The notes beneath the pieces were generated by a model, which worked only from the letters and a program-made list of their open reading frames with translations, did not search any database and was not told where the DNA came from. A stretch of DNA of 64,000 bases from NCBI RefSeq assembly GCF_014191305.1, contig NZ_JACHWJ010000001.1:248001-312000 (forward strand), read 5' to 3'. This stretch comes from Pseudoclavibacter helvolus (GTDB lineage Bacteria; Actinomycetota; Actinomycetes; Actinomycetales; Microbacteriaceae). The stretch's first letter is position 1. Every line of letters begins with the position of its first letter. The translations under genes and the position numbers were made by a program. Of the stretch, positions 33,822 through 43,098 are shown piece after piece.

Positions 33822-34070
33822 ATGAGCACTACAACGAAGCGTCGATTGATACTCGCGGGGCTCGTCCTGCTCTCAGCGCTCGTGGTCGCTGCATCCTTCC
33901 AAACCGGCGACATCGTCTTACGGCTCCTCCTCGTCATGCCGACGGCGATCCTCTGGGTCGTGTACCGGCAGGCATCGCGCCGGCGCAGGGATGCCGCGCA
34001 CGCGAGTTCGTCCGAGCCTCAGGCGACTGCTGAAGTAGGCGCTGCCGGGAAAGGCGAAAAACTCCCGTAA
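33822..34070 (+). CDS. Small membrane protein
   Basis: Protein of 82 aa with two hydrophobic segments (about 8-25 and 30-47), then a basic stretch RQASRRRRDAAH and a hydrophilic tail. The pattern (two helices, positive-inside loop) looks like a real small membrane protein, but I do not recognise a family. GGGGGC precedes the ATG. Function unknown. Confidence 0.55.
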   Translation: MSTTTKRRLILAGLVLLSALVVAASFQTGDIVLRLLLVMPTAILWVVYRQASRRRRDAAHASSSEPQATAEVGAAGKGEKLP

Positions 34071-34073
34071 ATG

Positions 34074-34089
34074 AGGGACCTAGGTCCCT
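34074..34089. repeat. 16-bp perfect palindrome
   Basis: AGGGACCTAGGTCCCT follows the small membrane protein stop codon by 3 nt. It could form a short stem or be a protein-binding site. It lies 86 nt ahead of the penicillin-recognising lipoprotein operon. Confidence 0.7.
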
Positions 34090-34174
34090 TCCCGGACGCA
34101 CGCTCATCCGCGAGTCTGAATCCCGAGATGTCATCCCCCGACGCCTCTCAGGGAACCTCGACGAATGAGGAATC

Positions 34175-35374
34175 ATGCCGACCCAACATGTGCCCAGACG
34201 AACCGCCAGATTTCTCGGCTTGGCAGCCATGGCTGCTGTTGTTAGCCTGCTGGCGAGCGGATGCGCAAACGCGGGCGGCGACGCGTCTGGCAGTACCGCG
34301 GATCCCACGTCGCCTGAGGTAACGCGACCCGCGGTGCCCGAAGGTGAGCTACCCGCGGAGCTTCAGGACGAACTGCAGGCGGCCCTCGACAAGGTCATGG
34401 CAGAGCACGACGTGCCGGGAGTGGCCGCCGGCGTCTGGGTCCCTGGCCAGGGCTCGTGGACGACCGCGACCGGGCTGGCCAACGTGGAGGAGAACGCCCC
34501 CGTCACGACTGACATGTCGTGGCCCATCCGCAGCATCACCAAGTCGTACACGGTCACGCTCATCCTGCGGCTCGCCGACGAGGGCAAGCTGAGCCTCGAC
34601 GACACGATCGACCAGTACGTGGACGGCATCACGAACGGCGACAAGATCACGCTGCTGGAGCTCGCGAACATGTCGAGCGGCAACGCCGACTACGTCACGC
34701 AGGCGTTCTCGGACGAGTTCGAAGCGGACCCCACCAGGATCTACACGCTCGAGGACCTCAACAGCTTCGTCATCGACCAGCCTGCGAAGTTCGAGCCGGG
34801 TGCCGAGTACCTGTACACGAACGCGAACACGAACCTGCTCGGCGCCGTCATCGAAAAGGTCACGGGCAAGCCGTACGAGGAGGCGCTCGACGAGCGCATC
34901 CTCACGCCGCTCGGCCAGACGGGCACGTCGTACCTGACGGATGTCGCCGACTGGACGGGCCCGCATCCCACGGGCTACGTCATCGTCGATGGCCAGCCGG
35001 TTCCCATGGACGAGAACCCTTCGATCCTGGGCGCGGCGGGCTCCCTGTTCTCGACGCTCGAGGATGGCAGGGCGTGGGCCGAGACGCTCGGCAGCGGTGC
35101 ACTGCTGAAGCCGGAGACGCAGGAGCTGCGTCAGGTCGGGCACAAGATCCCGAGTCCTCCGTACGACGTCTACGCGGTCGGCATGGGCGAGACGAACGGG
35201 TGGCTCGGGCACAACGGCGAGGGGCTCGGCTTCACGGCCGCAACCTTCCACGACCCGGCGACCGGGGCGAGCATCGTCGTCTACATGAACGAATCGAACA
35301 ACCCGGATGCGCATCCTGCGGATCAGGGGTTCCGTGCGCTGGCTGAGGCCCTCGCGAACGGAATGGGCGCATGA
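34175..35374 (+). CDS. Serine hydrolase lipoprotein (class C beta-lactamase/DD-peptidase fold)
   Basis: Protein of 399 aa. Lipobox LLASGC puts the lipid anchor at C30, after which come a Gly/Ser/Pro linker and the catalytic domain. The serine nucleophile is S120 in SITK (S-x-x-K123), the second element YTN is at 214-216, and the third (HNGEG) replaces KTG, as in Streptomyces R61-type DD-carboxypeptidases, esterases and D-aminopeptidases. Extracytoplasmic. It overlaps a PBP4-type gene by 4 nt and is 45% spaced like the third gene of the operon in motif order, suggesting an old duplication. Confidence 0.87.
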   Translation: MPTQHVPRRTARFLGLAAMAAVVSLLASGCANAGGDASGSTADPTSPEVTRPAVPEGELPAELQDELQAALDKVMAEHDVPGVAAGVWVPGQGSWTTATGLANVEENAPVTTDMSWPIRSITKSYTVTLILRLADEGKLSLDDTIDQYVDGITNGDKITLLELANMSSGNADYVTQAFSDEFEADPTRIYTLEDLNSFVIDQPAKFEPGAEYLYTNANTNLLGAVIEKVTGKPYEEALDERILTPLGQTGTSYLTDVADWTGPHPTGYVIVDGQPVPMDENPSILGAAGSLFSTLEDGRAWAETLGSGALLKPETQELRQVGHKIPSPPYDVYAVGMGETNGWLGHNGEGLGFTAATFHDPATGASIVVYMNESNNPDAHPADQGFRALAEALANGMGA

Positions 35375-37029
35375 TCGCCGGCAAGCCCAACTCGGGCGAG
35401 GGTGCCGAGCGGATGCGCCGAACAGAGCTCGGCCGCGGCGCAAGCATTCTGACGGCGGGGGCCGTCACGATGCTGCTGCTCACGGGGTGCGTCGCGGCCG
35501 ATGCAAACAACGCGGACGCCCCGGTCTGGGACGGCACGACGCTCGTCTCGGTTCCTGGACTCCCGGATGAGGCGCTCGAGGTGATGAACCAGCCGCAGTT
35601 CGCGAGCGGCCGCTGGTCGATCTCGGTCGAGGACCTCGATACTGGCGAGACGCTCATCGACCTCGACGGGGGCAAGCTCGCGGAGCCCGGCTCCTTCGTG
35701 AAGACGTACAGTGCGGGCGCGGCCTGGGTGAAGTGGGGGCCGGATCACACGGTCACGACGCCCGTGAAGCAGTCGGGCGAAGTCACGGCAGGGACCCTGG
35801 ACGGCGACCTCGTGCTCGTCGGACAGGGCGACCTGACGATGGGCGGGCGCACCAAGGACGACGGCACCGTCAGCTTCACGAACCTCGACCACAACGACGC
35901 CAACCCGCTGCCCGGTGCGACCCTCACGACCGAGGACCCGCTCACGGGCCTCGACGAACTGGCCGCGCAGGTGAAGGCATCAGGTATCACGACGGTGAAC
36001 GGCGACGTCGTGATCGACGACCGCCTCTTCCAGGGCACGCTCGCGAAGCAGCCGATCACGCCCATCGTCATCAACCAGAACCTGCTCGACATCCTCATCA
36101 CTCCCGGCGAGGAGGGGCAGCCGGCGACGGCGGCGCTCACGCCCTCGGTCGGTGCCTGGACCCTCGACCTGCAAGTCGAGACGGTCGGAGCCGGCGAGGA
36201 AGCGGAGATCGAGGCGCCAAAGGTGTCGGCGGATGCGCCGAACACGATTGTCGTCACGGGCACGATCACGGCAGACGCCGACCCGGTGCTCAGAGTGTTC
36301 GAGTTCGACGACCCTTCGACGTTTGCCCGCACGGCCTTCATCGAGGCGCTCGAGCGAGCGGGTGTGACGGTGACGGCAGACCCGCTGAAGACCAACCCGA
36401 AGGCGTCGCTGCCTGATTGGGCAGCCGTCGAGGCGCTGCCCTCGGTTGCCGAACTCGAATCGCTCTCGCTCGAGGAAGAGGTGACCTACGTCATGAAGGT
36501 CAGCTACAACCGAGGCGCACAGACCCTCATCTGCCGCCTTGCGGTTGAGGCGGGCAAAACCAACTGCGACAAGCAAGGCATGGGCGTCGCGCAGGAGATC
36601 TGGGCTGAGGCGGGCCTCGACACGACCCAGACGTCCCTCGTGGATGGTTCCGGGCTGGAGGGCAACTACATCACACCGCAGAACGCCGTCGACATCCAGG
36701 CCCTCATGGCTGCGCGGCCCGATGCAGAGCGCTGGCGCGACACGATGCCGATCCTCGGCGTTGACGGCTCGCTCGCCGACGTCCAGAAAGACAGCCAAGC
36801 GGCGGGCAAGGTGTACGCCAAGACGGGAACCCTCGTCGGTGGCGACTCGTTCAACGGGCGGTTGCGGCTCGGCACGAAGACCCTCGGCGGCGTCATGCAG
36901 ACCGAGGGCGGCCGCAACCTGGCCTTCACGATCATCGTCAACCAGGGCTTCTATGACGGCATGCCAGGCGTCTTCGAAGCGAACGACAACGTCGGCCAGG
37001 TCGCGGCGATCATCCAACAGGCGTACTGA
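35371..37029 (+). CDS. dacB: PBP4-type D-alanyl-D-alanine carboxypeptidase/endopeptidase (S13)
   Basis: Protein of 552 aa. Peptidase S13 motifs are S108-x-x-K111 (SFVK), S378-Y-N380, and K484-T-G486 (AKTGTL). The long insertion between the first two motifs (about residues 115-370) is the hallmark of PBP4. The lipobox LLTGC gives an anchor at C40, so it is a membrane-bound lipoprotein. It trims or cleaves peptidoglycan cross-links. The N-terminus may begin at the ATG at 35413, which would give a more normal signal length; the ATG at 35371 is kept for its overlap with the upstream gene. Confidence 0.88.
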   Translation: MIAGKPNSGEGAERMRRTELGRGASILTAGAVTMLLLTGCVAADANNADAPVWDGTTLVSVPGLPDEALEVMNQPQFASGRWSISVEDLDTGETLIDLDGGKLAEPGSFVKTYSAGAAWVKWGPDHTVTTPVKQSGEVTAGTLDGDLVLVGQGDLTMGGRTKDDGTVSFTNLDHNDANPLPGATLTTEDPLTGLDELAAQVKASGITTVNGDVVIDDRLFQGTLAKQPITPIVINQNLLDILITPGEEGQPATAALTPSVGAWTLDLQVETVGAGEEAEIEAPKVSADAPNTIVVTGTITADADPVLRVFEFDDPSTFARTAFIEALERAGVTVTADPLKTNPKASLPDWAAVEALPSVAELESLSLEEEVTYVMKVSYNRGAQTLICRLAVEAGKTNCDKQGMGVAQEIWAEAGLDTTQTSLVDGSGLEGNYITPQNAVDIQALMAARPDAERWRDTMPILGVDGSLADVQKDSQAAGKVYAKTGTLVGGDSFNGRLRLGTKTLGGVMQTEGGRNLAFTIIVNQGFYDGMPGVFEANDNVGQVAAIIQQAY

Positions 37030-37066
37030 CCACGCACTTCCCACGAAATCCACGAGGAGAAAGCGC

Positions 37067-38293
37067 ATGTCCAAGATCGCGAGAAGAACGGCGTACACGG
37101 CGGCCGCCATGGTCGCGGCCCTGGCGCTGGTCTCCTGCTCTGCTCAGGCCGCCGAGACCGAGGCTCCCGCATCCACTCTGAAGCCCTTCGATGAAGCAGC
37201 GGTCACAGCCGTCTTCGAGGAGACTGCGGAGGCGCTCGGCCAGCCGGGCGCGGTGATGCTGCTGCGGACGCCGGAGGGCGAGTTCACGGCGACCTACGGC
37301 GTGACGAAGCCAGGCGGCAGCACGCCCGTCTCGGTCGACGACCACATCCGCGTCGGCTCCAACACGAAGACGTGGACGGGCACCGTCATCCTGCAGCTCG
37401 TGCAGGAGGGCAAGATCGCGCTCGAGGACCCGGTGTCGAAGTACCGGCCCGACGTGCCGAACGGCGACAACATCACGATCGAGCAGATGCTGCTCATGCG
37501 GAGCGGCCTCGCCAACTACACGGAGACGCTCGAGCTCAACACGGCACTGGATGAGAACCCCGATCGCGTGTGGGAGCCGGAGGAGCTCATCAAGATGGCG
37601 TTGCCGCTTCCGGTGGACTTCGAACCGGGCACCGATTACCACTACTCGAACACCAACACGATCCTCCTCGGCCTCATCGCCGAAGACCTCGACGGCAAGC
37701 CCCTCGCCGACATCTACCAGGAGCGGATCTTCACGCCGCTTGGCCTCGACGAGACGTCGTTCCCGGAGATCGGCGACAGCAGCATCCCGACCCCGCACTC
37801 CGACGGCTACTTCTGGTGGACCAACGTCAACACGATCGGCTCATCGAAGCTCCCGCCCGACCTCATGAAGCAGGTCGAGGAGGGCACGTTCACGCCGAAC
37901 GACGGCACCCTCGACAACCCGTCGTGGGCATGGTCGGCTGGATCCGGTATTTCGACGGCCGGTGACCTGGCCGACTGGGTGGAGGCACTCGGCGGCAAGA
38001 GTGGCGACATCCTCGAACCGGACATGCAGCAGGCGCGGATGGACAGCTTCCAGCCCACGAGCAAGAACCCGGCAGATCCGACGTACGGCTACAACATCGC
38101 CCACTTCGGACAGTTCTATGGGCACACTGGCGAACTGCCCGGCTTCAACTCCTTCATGGGCTACGACCCGGAGGCCGACGTGACGCTGGTGGTCTGGGCG
38201 AACCTCGCCCCGGCGGCGAACGGTCAGGGGCCGGCAACCATGATCGCGAGGGCCCTCATCGGGGAGCTGTACAGCAAACCTGTGGAGGGGTAG
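37067..38293 (+). CDS. Serine hydrolase lipoprotein (R61 DD-peptidase-like)
   Basis: Protein of 408 aa. The signal ends in LVSC (lipidated C24). Active-site motifs are S98-N-T-K101, Y193-S-N195 and H353-T-G, the triad of the Streptomyces R61 DD-peptidase and class C beta-lactamase family. GAGGAGA precedes the ATG. Third gene of a run of three penicillin-recognising lipoproteins. It converges on the anti-sigma-like gene with only 5 nt between their ends. Likely a DD-carboxypeptidase or an esterase; beta-lactam hydrolysis cannot be excluded. Confidence 0.87.
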   Translation: MSKIARRTAYTAAAMVAALALVSCSAQAAETEAPASTLKPFDEAAVTAVFEETAEALGQPGAVMLLRTPEGEFTATYGVTKPGGSTPVSVDDHIRVGSNTKTWTGTVILQLVQEGKIALEDPVSKYRPDVPNGDNITIEQMLLMRSGLANYTETLELNTALDENPDRVWEPEELIKMALPLPVDFEPGTDYHYSNTNTILLGLIAEDLDGKPLADIYQERIFTPLGLDETSFPEIGDSSIPTPHSDGYFWWTNVNTIGSSKLPPDLMKQVEEGTFTPNDGTLDNPSWAWSAGSGISTAGDLADWVEALGGKSGDILEPDMQQARMDSFQPTSKNPADPTYGYNIAHFGQFYGHTGELPGFNSFMGYDPEADVTLVVWANLAPAANGQGPATMIARALIGELYSKPVEG

Positions 38294-38298
38294 CCGAG

Positions 38299-39234
38299 TC
38301 AGGGCACCTGCCAGAAGGCCATCGGCTGGGCCGGGCCCCCGCAGACCGCGGGGGTCTCGGGCGCAGCCGAATCGACTCCGCCACCGCCCTCGATTGTGTC
38401 GCCCACCCCGACAACGCCGACACCAGGAACCTCTACGCCACGGCCATCCGGCGCGAGGGCGGAGCCGAAGGGGAACTGCAGCAGCGTCTGGTACTCGCCC
38501 TGGATCACAACCCAGCAGCCGCCCTCGTTGAGCCCGAGCGTCCCGCTTATTCGAGCTTCCATGACCGTTGCCGGAGCTCGGTTGGCTGCGAGGAGAACCG
38601 TCTCAGCGATCGTCGTGGTCTGCGTTTCTTCGATCGTCGGCCAGTCCTCGTAGCCATTGGTGTAGATGATCACGACGTCGTCGGACGACGTGCAGTAGAG
38701 GTTCCATTCCGCTTCGATTCGCTGCGTTGGCACGAGGGTGATCTGCCATTCGCCGTCGACGACGTTCGTGATTGATCTGTCGTTCACGTAGAAGCTCTCG
38801 TACTGCTCCTTCGACTGGATGTCCGGGTCCGGGCGCCACGCCTCGACGCATCCGGCAACAGCCTCGGCTTTGGTCAGCTGCGGCTGATCTGCGGGTGAGG
38901 GCGTTGACGGTGACGGCTCATTTGTCGCGACCGGGGTGGTGCCGACGACGGGCGCCGGGTCGCCGAGATAGGTGGTCGCGGCGAAGACCAGGGCAGCCAC
39001 GGCTGCGCCCGTCACGGCGACGAGGCCGATGCTCCACGCGAGGCGCGGGCGAGTGCGTGCGCGGCCCTTCCGTGATCGACCGGCTGGGAGCGGCTGCGCT
39101 GCACCCTCGAGCGGGGTGGCGAGGATGCTCGCCTTGCCGGACCGTGCCCTCGCGCGCTGCTCGTCGGTCAGGGTCGTGAACGATGCAGCGTCGAGCTTTC
39201 GCAGCTGCTTCAGGGTTTCGTCGTCGACGTTCAT
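38299..39234 (-). CDS. Single-pass membrane protein, probable anti-sigma factor
   Basis: Protein of 311 aa. About 65 cytoplasmic residues (MNVDDETLKQLRKLDAASF) precede one membrane helix (about 66-88), a Pro/Ser/Thr linker and an extracytoplasmic domain with four cysteines that I do not recognise. There is no zinc anti-sigma HxxxCxxC motif. The ATGA overlap with an ECF sigma gene and the topology suggest a non-zinc anti-sigma factor; this is inference. Confidence 0.65.
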   Translation of the reverse strand: MNVDDETLKQLRKLDAASFTTLTDEQRARARSGKASILATPLEGAAQPLPAGRSRKGRARTRPRLAWSIGLVAVTGAAVAALVFAATTYLGDPAPVVGTTPVATNEPSPSTPSPADQPQLTKAEAVAGCVEAWRPDPDIQSKEQYESFYVNDRSITNVVDGEWQITLVPTQRIEAEWNLYCTSSDDVVIIYTNGYEDWPTIEETQTTTIAETVLLAANRAPATVMEARISGTLGLNEGGCWVVIQGEYQTLLQFPFGSALAPDGRGVEVPGVGVVGVGDTIEGGGGVDSAAPETPAVCGGPAQPMAFWQVP

Positions 39235-39791
39235 GCCTGGTGCTCCGTCACGGTCGAGGGGAAGTGCTGTGGTGGCGTTGGCTCGTCGAGGTGTTGCCGC
39301 AGGGCCGAGCGTGCGCGATGCAGGCGAACGCGGTAGCTCTGCGCGCTGATGCCGAGCACCGTCCCCGCGAGCGAGGAGGGGAGCTGCTCCCAGATCGCGA
39401 GCGAGAGGACCTCCTGATGACTGGGGTCGAGCCGGCTCCAGGCGGAGGCAAGGTCGAGGCGGGTGTCGGCTGTCTGTGCTTCGTCGCTGAGCCGTAGGGT
39501 AGATGCTGCGTCGGCGATCCGCACGCTGAGCTCGTTCCGCTTGCCGGCCTCGCGCCACTCGCGCAGCAGGCAGTTGCGCGCGGTCCCGAACAGCCAGGCG
39601 CGCGCCTCATCGCGGAGCATTGGCACGTCGTCGAGGCGGCGCCACGCGGTGAGGAAGACCTCGTGTGCGACGTCCTCAGCCGCATTAAGCGACGTGCGGC
39701 GGGCGAGGAAGCGCAGCACGTCGACGTAGCTGTCGTCGTACAGCGCGGAGAAGCGCTCCGCGCGTTGATTCTCGAGTCTGTTCGGGCTCAC
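39231..39791 (-). CDS. ECF-type RNA polymerase sigma factor
   Basis: Protein of 186 aa. Region 2 spans about residues 15-85 (FSALYDDSYVDVLRFLARR, then AAEDVAHEVFLTAWRRL and ARAWLFGTARNCLL), and region 4 about 115-165 (LDPSHQEVLSLAIWEQL and the HTH ISAQSYRVRLHRAR). GTG start. It overlaps the probable anti-sigma gene by 4 nt. The neighbouring cell-wall enzymes suggest an envelope stress role, but no direct evidence links them. Confidence 0.9.
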   Translation of the reverse strand: MSPNRLENQRAERFSALYDDSYVDVLRFLARRTSLNAAEDVAHEVFLTAWRRLDDVPMLRDEARAWLFGTARNCLLREWREAGKRNELSVRIADAASTLRLSDEAQTADTRLDLASAWSRLDPSHQEVLSLAIWEQLPSSLAGTVLGISAQSYRVRLHRARSALRQHLDEPTPPQHFPSTVTEHQA

Positions 39792-39870
39792 ATCTACTAC
39801 ATGCCCAGAAACCGGCGTCTGTTACAAATCCGCGCAAGCCGAAGTTTCGGCGGCACGCGAGCGGATGCTC

Positions 39871-40551
39871 TCAGCGGATGCCCGAGCCCGCACCCAGATC
39901 GCCCGCAGCGGCCAGGTAGCGCACCACGGCGAGCACGCGCCGGTGGTCGTCGGCCGCGACGGGCAGGCTGAACGCGTCGTAGATGTTTGACGTGTGGTGC
40001 ACAACCGCTTTCTCAGACGAGCCGAGGTGCGCGGCGATGTAGCTGTTGCTGCGGCCCTCGGCCATAAGGCCGAGCACCTCGAGTTGGCGAGGCGTCAGCT
40101 CGCCGACGGGCCCGCTGATCTTCGTCGCGCGTGCCACGAGCACGGCGACGACGTCGGGGTCGAGCACGGTGCCGCCAGCCTGTACGTGTCGGAGGTCGGC
40201 GGTGAACGCCCGCACGTCGGCGATGCGCTGCTTGAGCAGGTAGCCGACGCCGCCGTCTCGCTGCCCGATGAGCTCGCTCGCGTACCTCCGCTGCACGTGC
40301 TGCGAGAGCACGACCACGGCAACCTCAGGGTGGGCTTGGCGGATGCGGAGCGCGGCGACGAGCCCCTCATCGGTGAAGCTCGGGGGCATCCGGATGTCGG
40401 TGATCACCAGGTCGGGCGCGAGTCGCTCCACTTCGACCTCGAGCTCGACGGCAGTGCCCACGGAGGCGACCACCTCGAAGCCGTCGTTCGTGAGCACGTG
40501 GCCGAGGCCTTCCCGAAGCAGCGCCTCGTCTTCGCCGATCACAACCCGCAT
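39871..40551 (-). CDS. NarL/LuxR-type response regulator
   Basis: Protein of 226 aa. The receiver domain has the acidic pocket in GEDEALLREGL, phosphoacceptor D52 in VITDIRMPPSF and the conserved Lys in YLLKQRI. The LuxR-type helix-turn-helix is at about 152-205 (LTPRQLEVLGLMAEGRSNSYIAAHL). It is translated from a start inside the kinase gene (13-nt overlap), so the two form a two-component pair. Confidence 0.93.
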   Translation of the reverse strand: MRVVIGEDEALLREGLGHVLTNDGFEVVASVGTAVELEVEVERLAPDLVITDIRMPPSFTDEGLVAALRIRQAHPEVAVVVLSQHVQRRYASELIGQRDGGVGYLLKQRIADVRAFTADLRHVQAGGTVLDPDVVAVLVARATKISGPVGELTPRQLEVLGLMAEGRSNSYIAAHLGSSEKAVVHHTSNIYDAFSLPVAADDHRRVLAVVRYLAAAGDLGAGSGIR

Positions 40552-42281
40552 GGCAACTCCACTCGCACTTCTGTTCCGGCCCCGACCGGCGAGACGAGCT
40601 CGAAGGAGCCGCCGAGGGTGTCGATCCGATCCACGAGCCCCTTGAGCCCGGAGCCGTCCTCGACGCGAGCCCCGCCGCGTCCGTCGTCTTTCACCGTCAC
40701 GCTCAGGAGCGCGCCAGCCTGCGTGATCGTCACATCCACCGAGCGGGCCTCCGAGTGCTTGACGGCGTTGGTGAGAGCCTCCGCGACGATGAGGTACGCC
40801 GATTGCGAGGTGGCGGGCGCGAGCGTGCGCTCGTCGGTGTCGCTCACGAGCCTCGCCGGGATTTCGAGCCGGTCGACGAGGTCCTCGGCGGCCGCGGTGA
40901 GCCCCCGCTCGACAAGCGCGGAGGGCAGCACTGCGTGCACGAGGCTGCGCAGGTCGGCCGCGGCAGTGTCGATGCGGCGGCGCAGGGCGGTGGCCTCGGA
41001 CACGGTCGAGGGATGCGCGTCGACCGAGTTCGCGATCTGCTGGGCCTCGAGCGCGAGCAGTACCAGCTGCACCTGGAGTCCGTCGTGCAGGTCCCGCGCG
41101 ATGCGGTTGCGCTCGCGGTCGGCCGTCTCCACGATGCGGAGCCGCGACTGCTGCAGGGCCTCGTTGCTGGCGAGGAGCGCGGCGGTGAGGCGCTCGCGGT
41201 CGAGCGCGATGGCGAGCACGCGGCCGGCCCGGCGCACGGAGTCGGGATCGGCGATCATACGGCTGTCGTAGCTGATCGCGCCGACCAGGCGTGACTCGAC
41301 GTACACCTCCTCCCAGAGGCGGGGCGCGGTCTGGGCGTGCACGTCGACGTCGAGCCCTTCCTCGTCGACGAACGACTGCCGGTCTTCGGCACAGTACGAG
41401 ACCCGCAACGAGTCGTCTCCGAGCGAGCGGGCGAGTGCCAGGCCGACCACCGTTCGCGCGGAACCGGCCAGGCTCAGCCACGAGCTCAGCGCTTCCGCTT
41501 CGACGGTCTGCGTGAAACCGCCGATGAGCACACCGAGGAGAAACGCGATGGGGATGCCCGCGATGACCACCAGCTGGATCGAGCCGATCACTTCGCCGGG
41601 GGTCCCGAGCACCCGGAGCACGTTCGCGGAGAGGGGGATGCTGAGCACCGCCAGGATGCCGTACAGGTACAGCGGCAGCAGCACGCGGAGGTTCTTCGGG
41701 TCGGCGGAGCGCAGGCGCCGGATGAGGAGTGCCGCGGTGACGCCCATGACGCCCAGGCCGACGGCCGCCTGCACCCAGACGGCGACGAGGTGAGCGGTCG
41801 ACTCGGGCGGCAGCAGGTAGAGGGGCATCTGGAGGAAGAGCGTCACCCCGTAGCCGACGGCCACCGTCGTGATCGACAGTCGCCCGTGCAGCCGCCCTGA
41901 AGGGAAGGCGAGCAGCAGGTGCACGGTCACCGAGAGGATGAGGGTCGCGAAGATGGTGCTCAGCTCGACGAGCACCGGCAAGCCGAGGTTGCCGACACCG
42001 CCGAGGAACATGGCGACGGCGCCGACAAGCAGCAGCCCGCCGACCATGCTCAGCGGGCGACGCCACCAGGCGATGACTCCGGCGGCCGTCCAGACGAAGA
42101 AGACGGCGGTGAACGCGGCTGGCACCCAGAACGGCACGGGCGAGTTCGCCCCGACCGCGAGCTGCACGCCACCGAGGGCCAGCGCGAGCACGGCGATGAG
42201 GAGGAGCGCCGGGCGTAGCGCATCACCGCGGGCAGTCCGCATCGGGACCGGCAGTGCTCGCGTTTCGGTGGAACGGGTCAC
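40539..42281 (-). CDS. Membrane sensor histidine kinase (NarX/DesK type)
   Basis: Protein of 580 aa. About eight membrane segments occupy residues 22-255, followed by a linker of about 130 residues that may be GAF-like. The HisKA_3 dimerisation box is RNRIARDLHDGLQ with phosphorylated H399, and the ATPase domain has EALTNAVKHSEA and DDGRGG...GSGLKGLVDRI. GTG start; an in-frame ATG 13 codons later is an alternative. The signal is unknown; the multi-helix sensor suggests membrane or lipid status. Confidence 0.92.
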   Translation of the reverse strand: MTRSTETRALPVPMRTARGDALRPALLLIAVLALALGGVQLAVGANSPVPFWVPAAFTAVFFVWTAAGVIAWWRRPLSMVGGLLLVGAVAMFLGGVGNLGLPVLVELSTIFATLILSVTVHLLLAFPSGRLHGRLSITTVAVGYGVTLFLQMPLYLLPPESTAHLVAVWVQAAVGLGVMGVTAALLIRRLRSADPKNLRVLLPLYLYGILAVLSIPLSANVLRVLGTPGEVIGSIQLVVIAGIPIAFLLGVLIGGFTQTVEAEALSSWLSLAGSARTVVGLALARSLGDDSLRVSYCAEDRQSFVDEEGLDVDVHAQTAPRLWEEVYVESRLVGAISYDSRMIADPDSVRRAGRVLAIALDRERLTAALLASNEALQQSRLRIVETADRERNRIARDLHDGLQVQLVLLALEAQQIANSVDAHPSTVSEATALRRRIDTAAADLRSLVHAVLPSALVERGLTAAAEDLVDRLEIPARLVSDTDERTLAPATSQSAYLIVAEALTNAVKHSEARSVDVTITQAGALLSVTVKDDGRGGARVEDGSGLKGLVDRIDTLGGSFELVSPVGAGTEVRVELPCGL

Positions 42282-42513
42282 GTCGAAGTCACCTCAGCTC
42301 GTGCCACGTGATGCAGCGGGGTCACGCACCACGAAAAGCGTGGAGGCAGGCTGCGCGCCCGGGGGAGCGTGGACGAAGCCTACCCCGGCGGCGGGTCGCT
42401 GCGGTGTGGCGCGGGCTACCCTTGTGGCTTGCTCGTGCGGGTGGCCGCTCGCAAGGGGCATGAGGCGGAGAGGCCCGGCCAGCGGCGCGAGGCTGGGTGA
42501 ATGGAGGAGACGC

Positions 42514-43098
42514 ATGTCGGTACGGGCTGGACGATGGTTTCTTGTCCTATCTGCCGTTGCGTTCCTCGTCGGCCTCGCGTGGTTCGCGCTCGTCGAGGTC
42601 GCCGCGGGGCCGTGGGCACAGGGCTCGGTGGGCGGCGCGGTGCTCGCGCTCCTCGGGGCCGTGGCGCTCGCGGTGGGGGCGGTGTTCTTCGGTCGGTTCG
42701 TCGAAGCGAGAGTCGAGGAGCCCGGTCTCGTGATCACATCAGCTTGGCGAAGGCAGCGGGTCATTCCGCTCGCCGTCATCGACGAGGTTGTCGTCATCGA
42801 GCGCCTGCTGCTTCCGGCGAGGATGGGGCCGGGAACTGCCGTGCGAGTGGTCCTGCGGCGCGACGGCAACACGATCGCGGCGTTCACGCCGCACGGTCGC
42901 GCGGTCGTGGATGCGCTTGGCTCGGCCGGGTGCCGCGTCACTCTCGTCAGCGAACCGCTCTCCCCGCTGCAGGTGCGGCGTCGATACCGAAGCGGGGCGA
43001 GCCTCGGTGAGGTGGTCGTGGCGGGTGCGCCGTTGTTCGCGATCCTCGTCGGGGCGCTGGTCCTGCTCTGGGTCTTGACCGAGTGGTTCGCCGGGTAG
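42514..43098 (+). CDS. Membrane protein, possibly PH-like
   Basis: Protein of 194 aa with two N-terminal helices (about 8-28 and 35-60), a central soluble beta-rich part (LVITSAWRRQRVIPLAVIDEVVVIERL, which reads like a bacterial PH domain) and a C-terminal helix (about 168-190). GGAGGA precedes the ATG by several bases. Divergent from the two-component genes, convergent with pucR. Function unknown. Confidence 0.65.
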   Translation: MSVRAGRWFLVLSAVAFLVGLAWFALVEVAAGPWAQGSVGGAVLALLGAVALAVGAVFFGRFVEARVEEPGLVITSAWRRQRVIPLAVIDEVVVIERLLLPARMGPGTAVRVVLRRDGNTIAAFTPHGRAVVDALGSAGCRVTLVSEPLSPLQVRRRYRSGASLGEVVVAGAPLFAILVGALVLLWVLTEWFAG

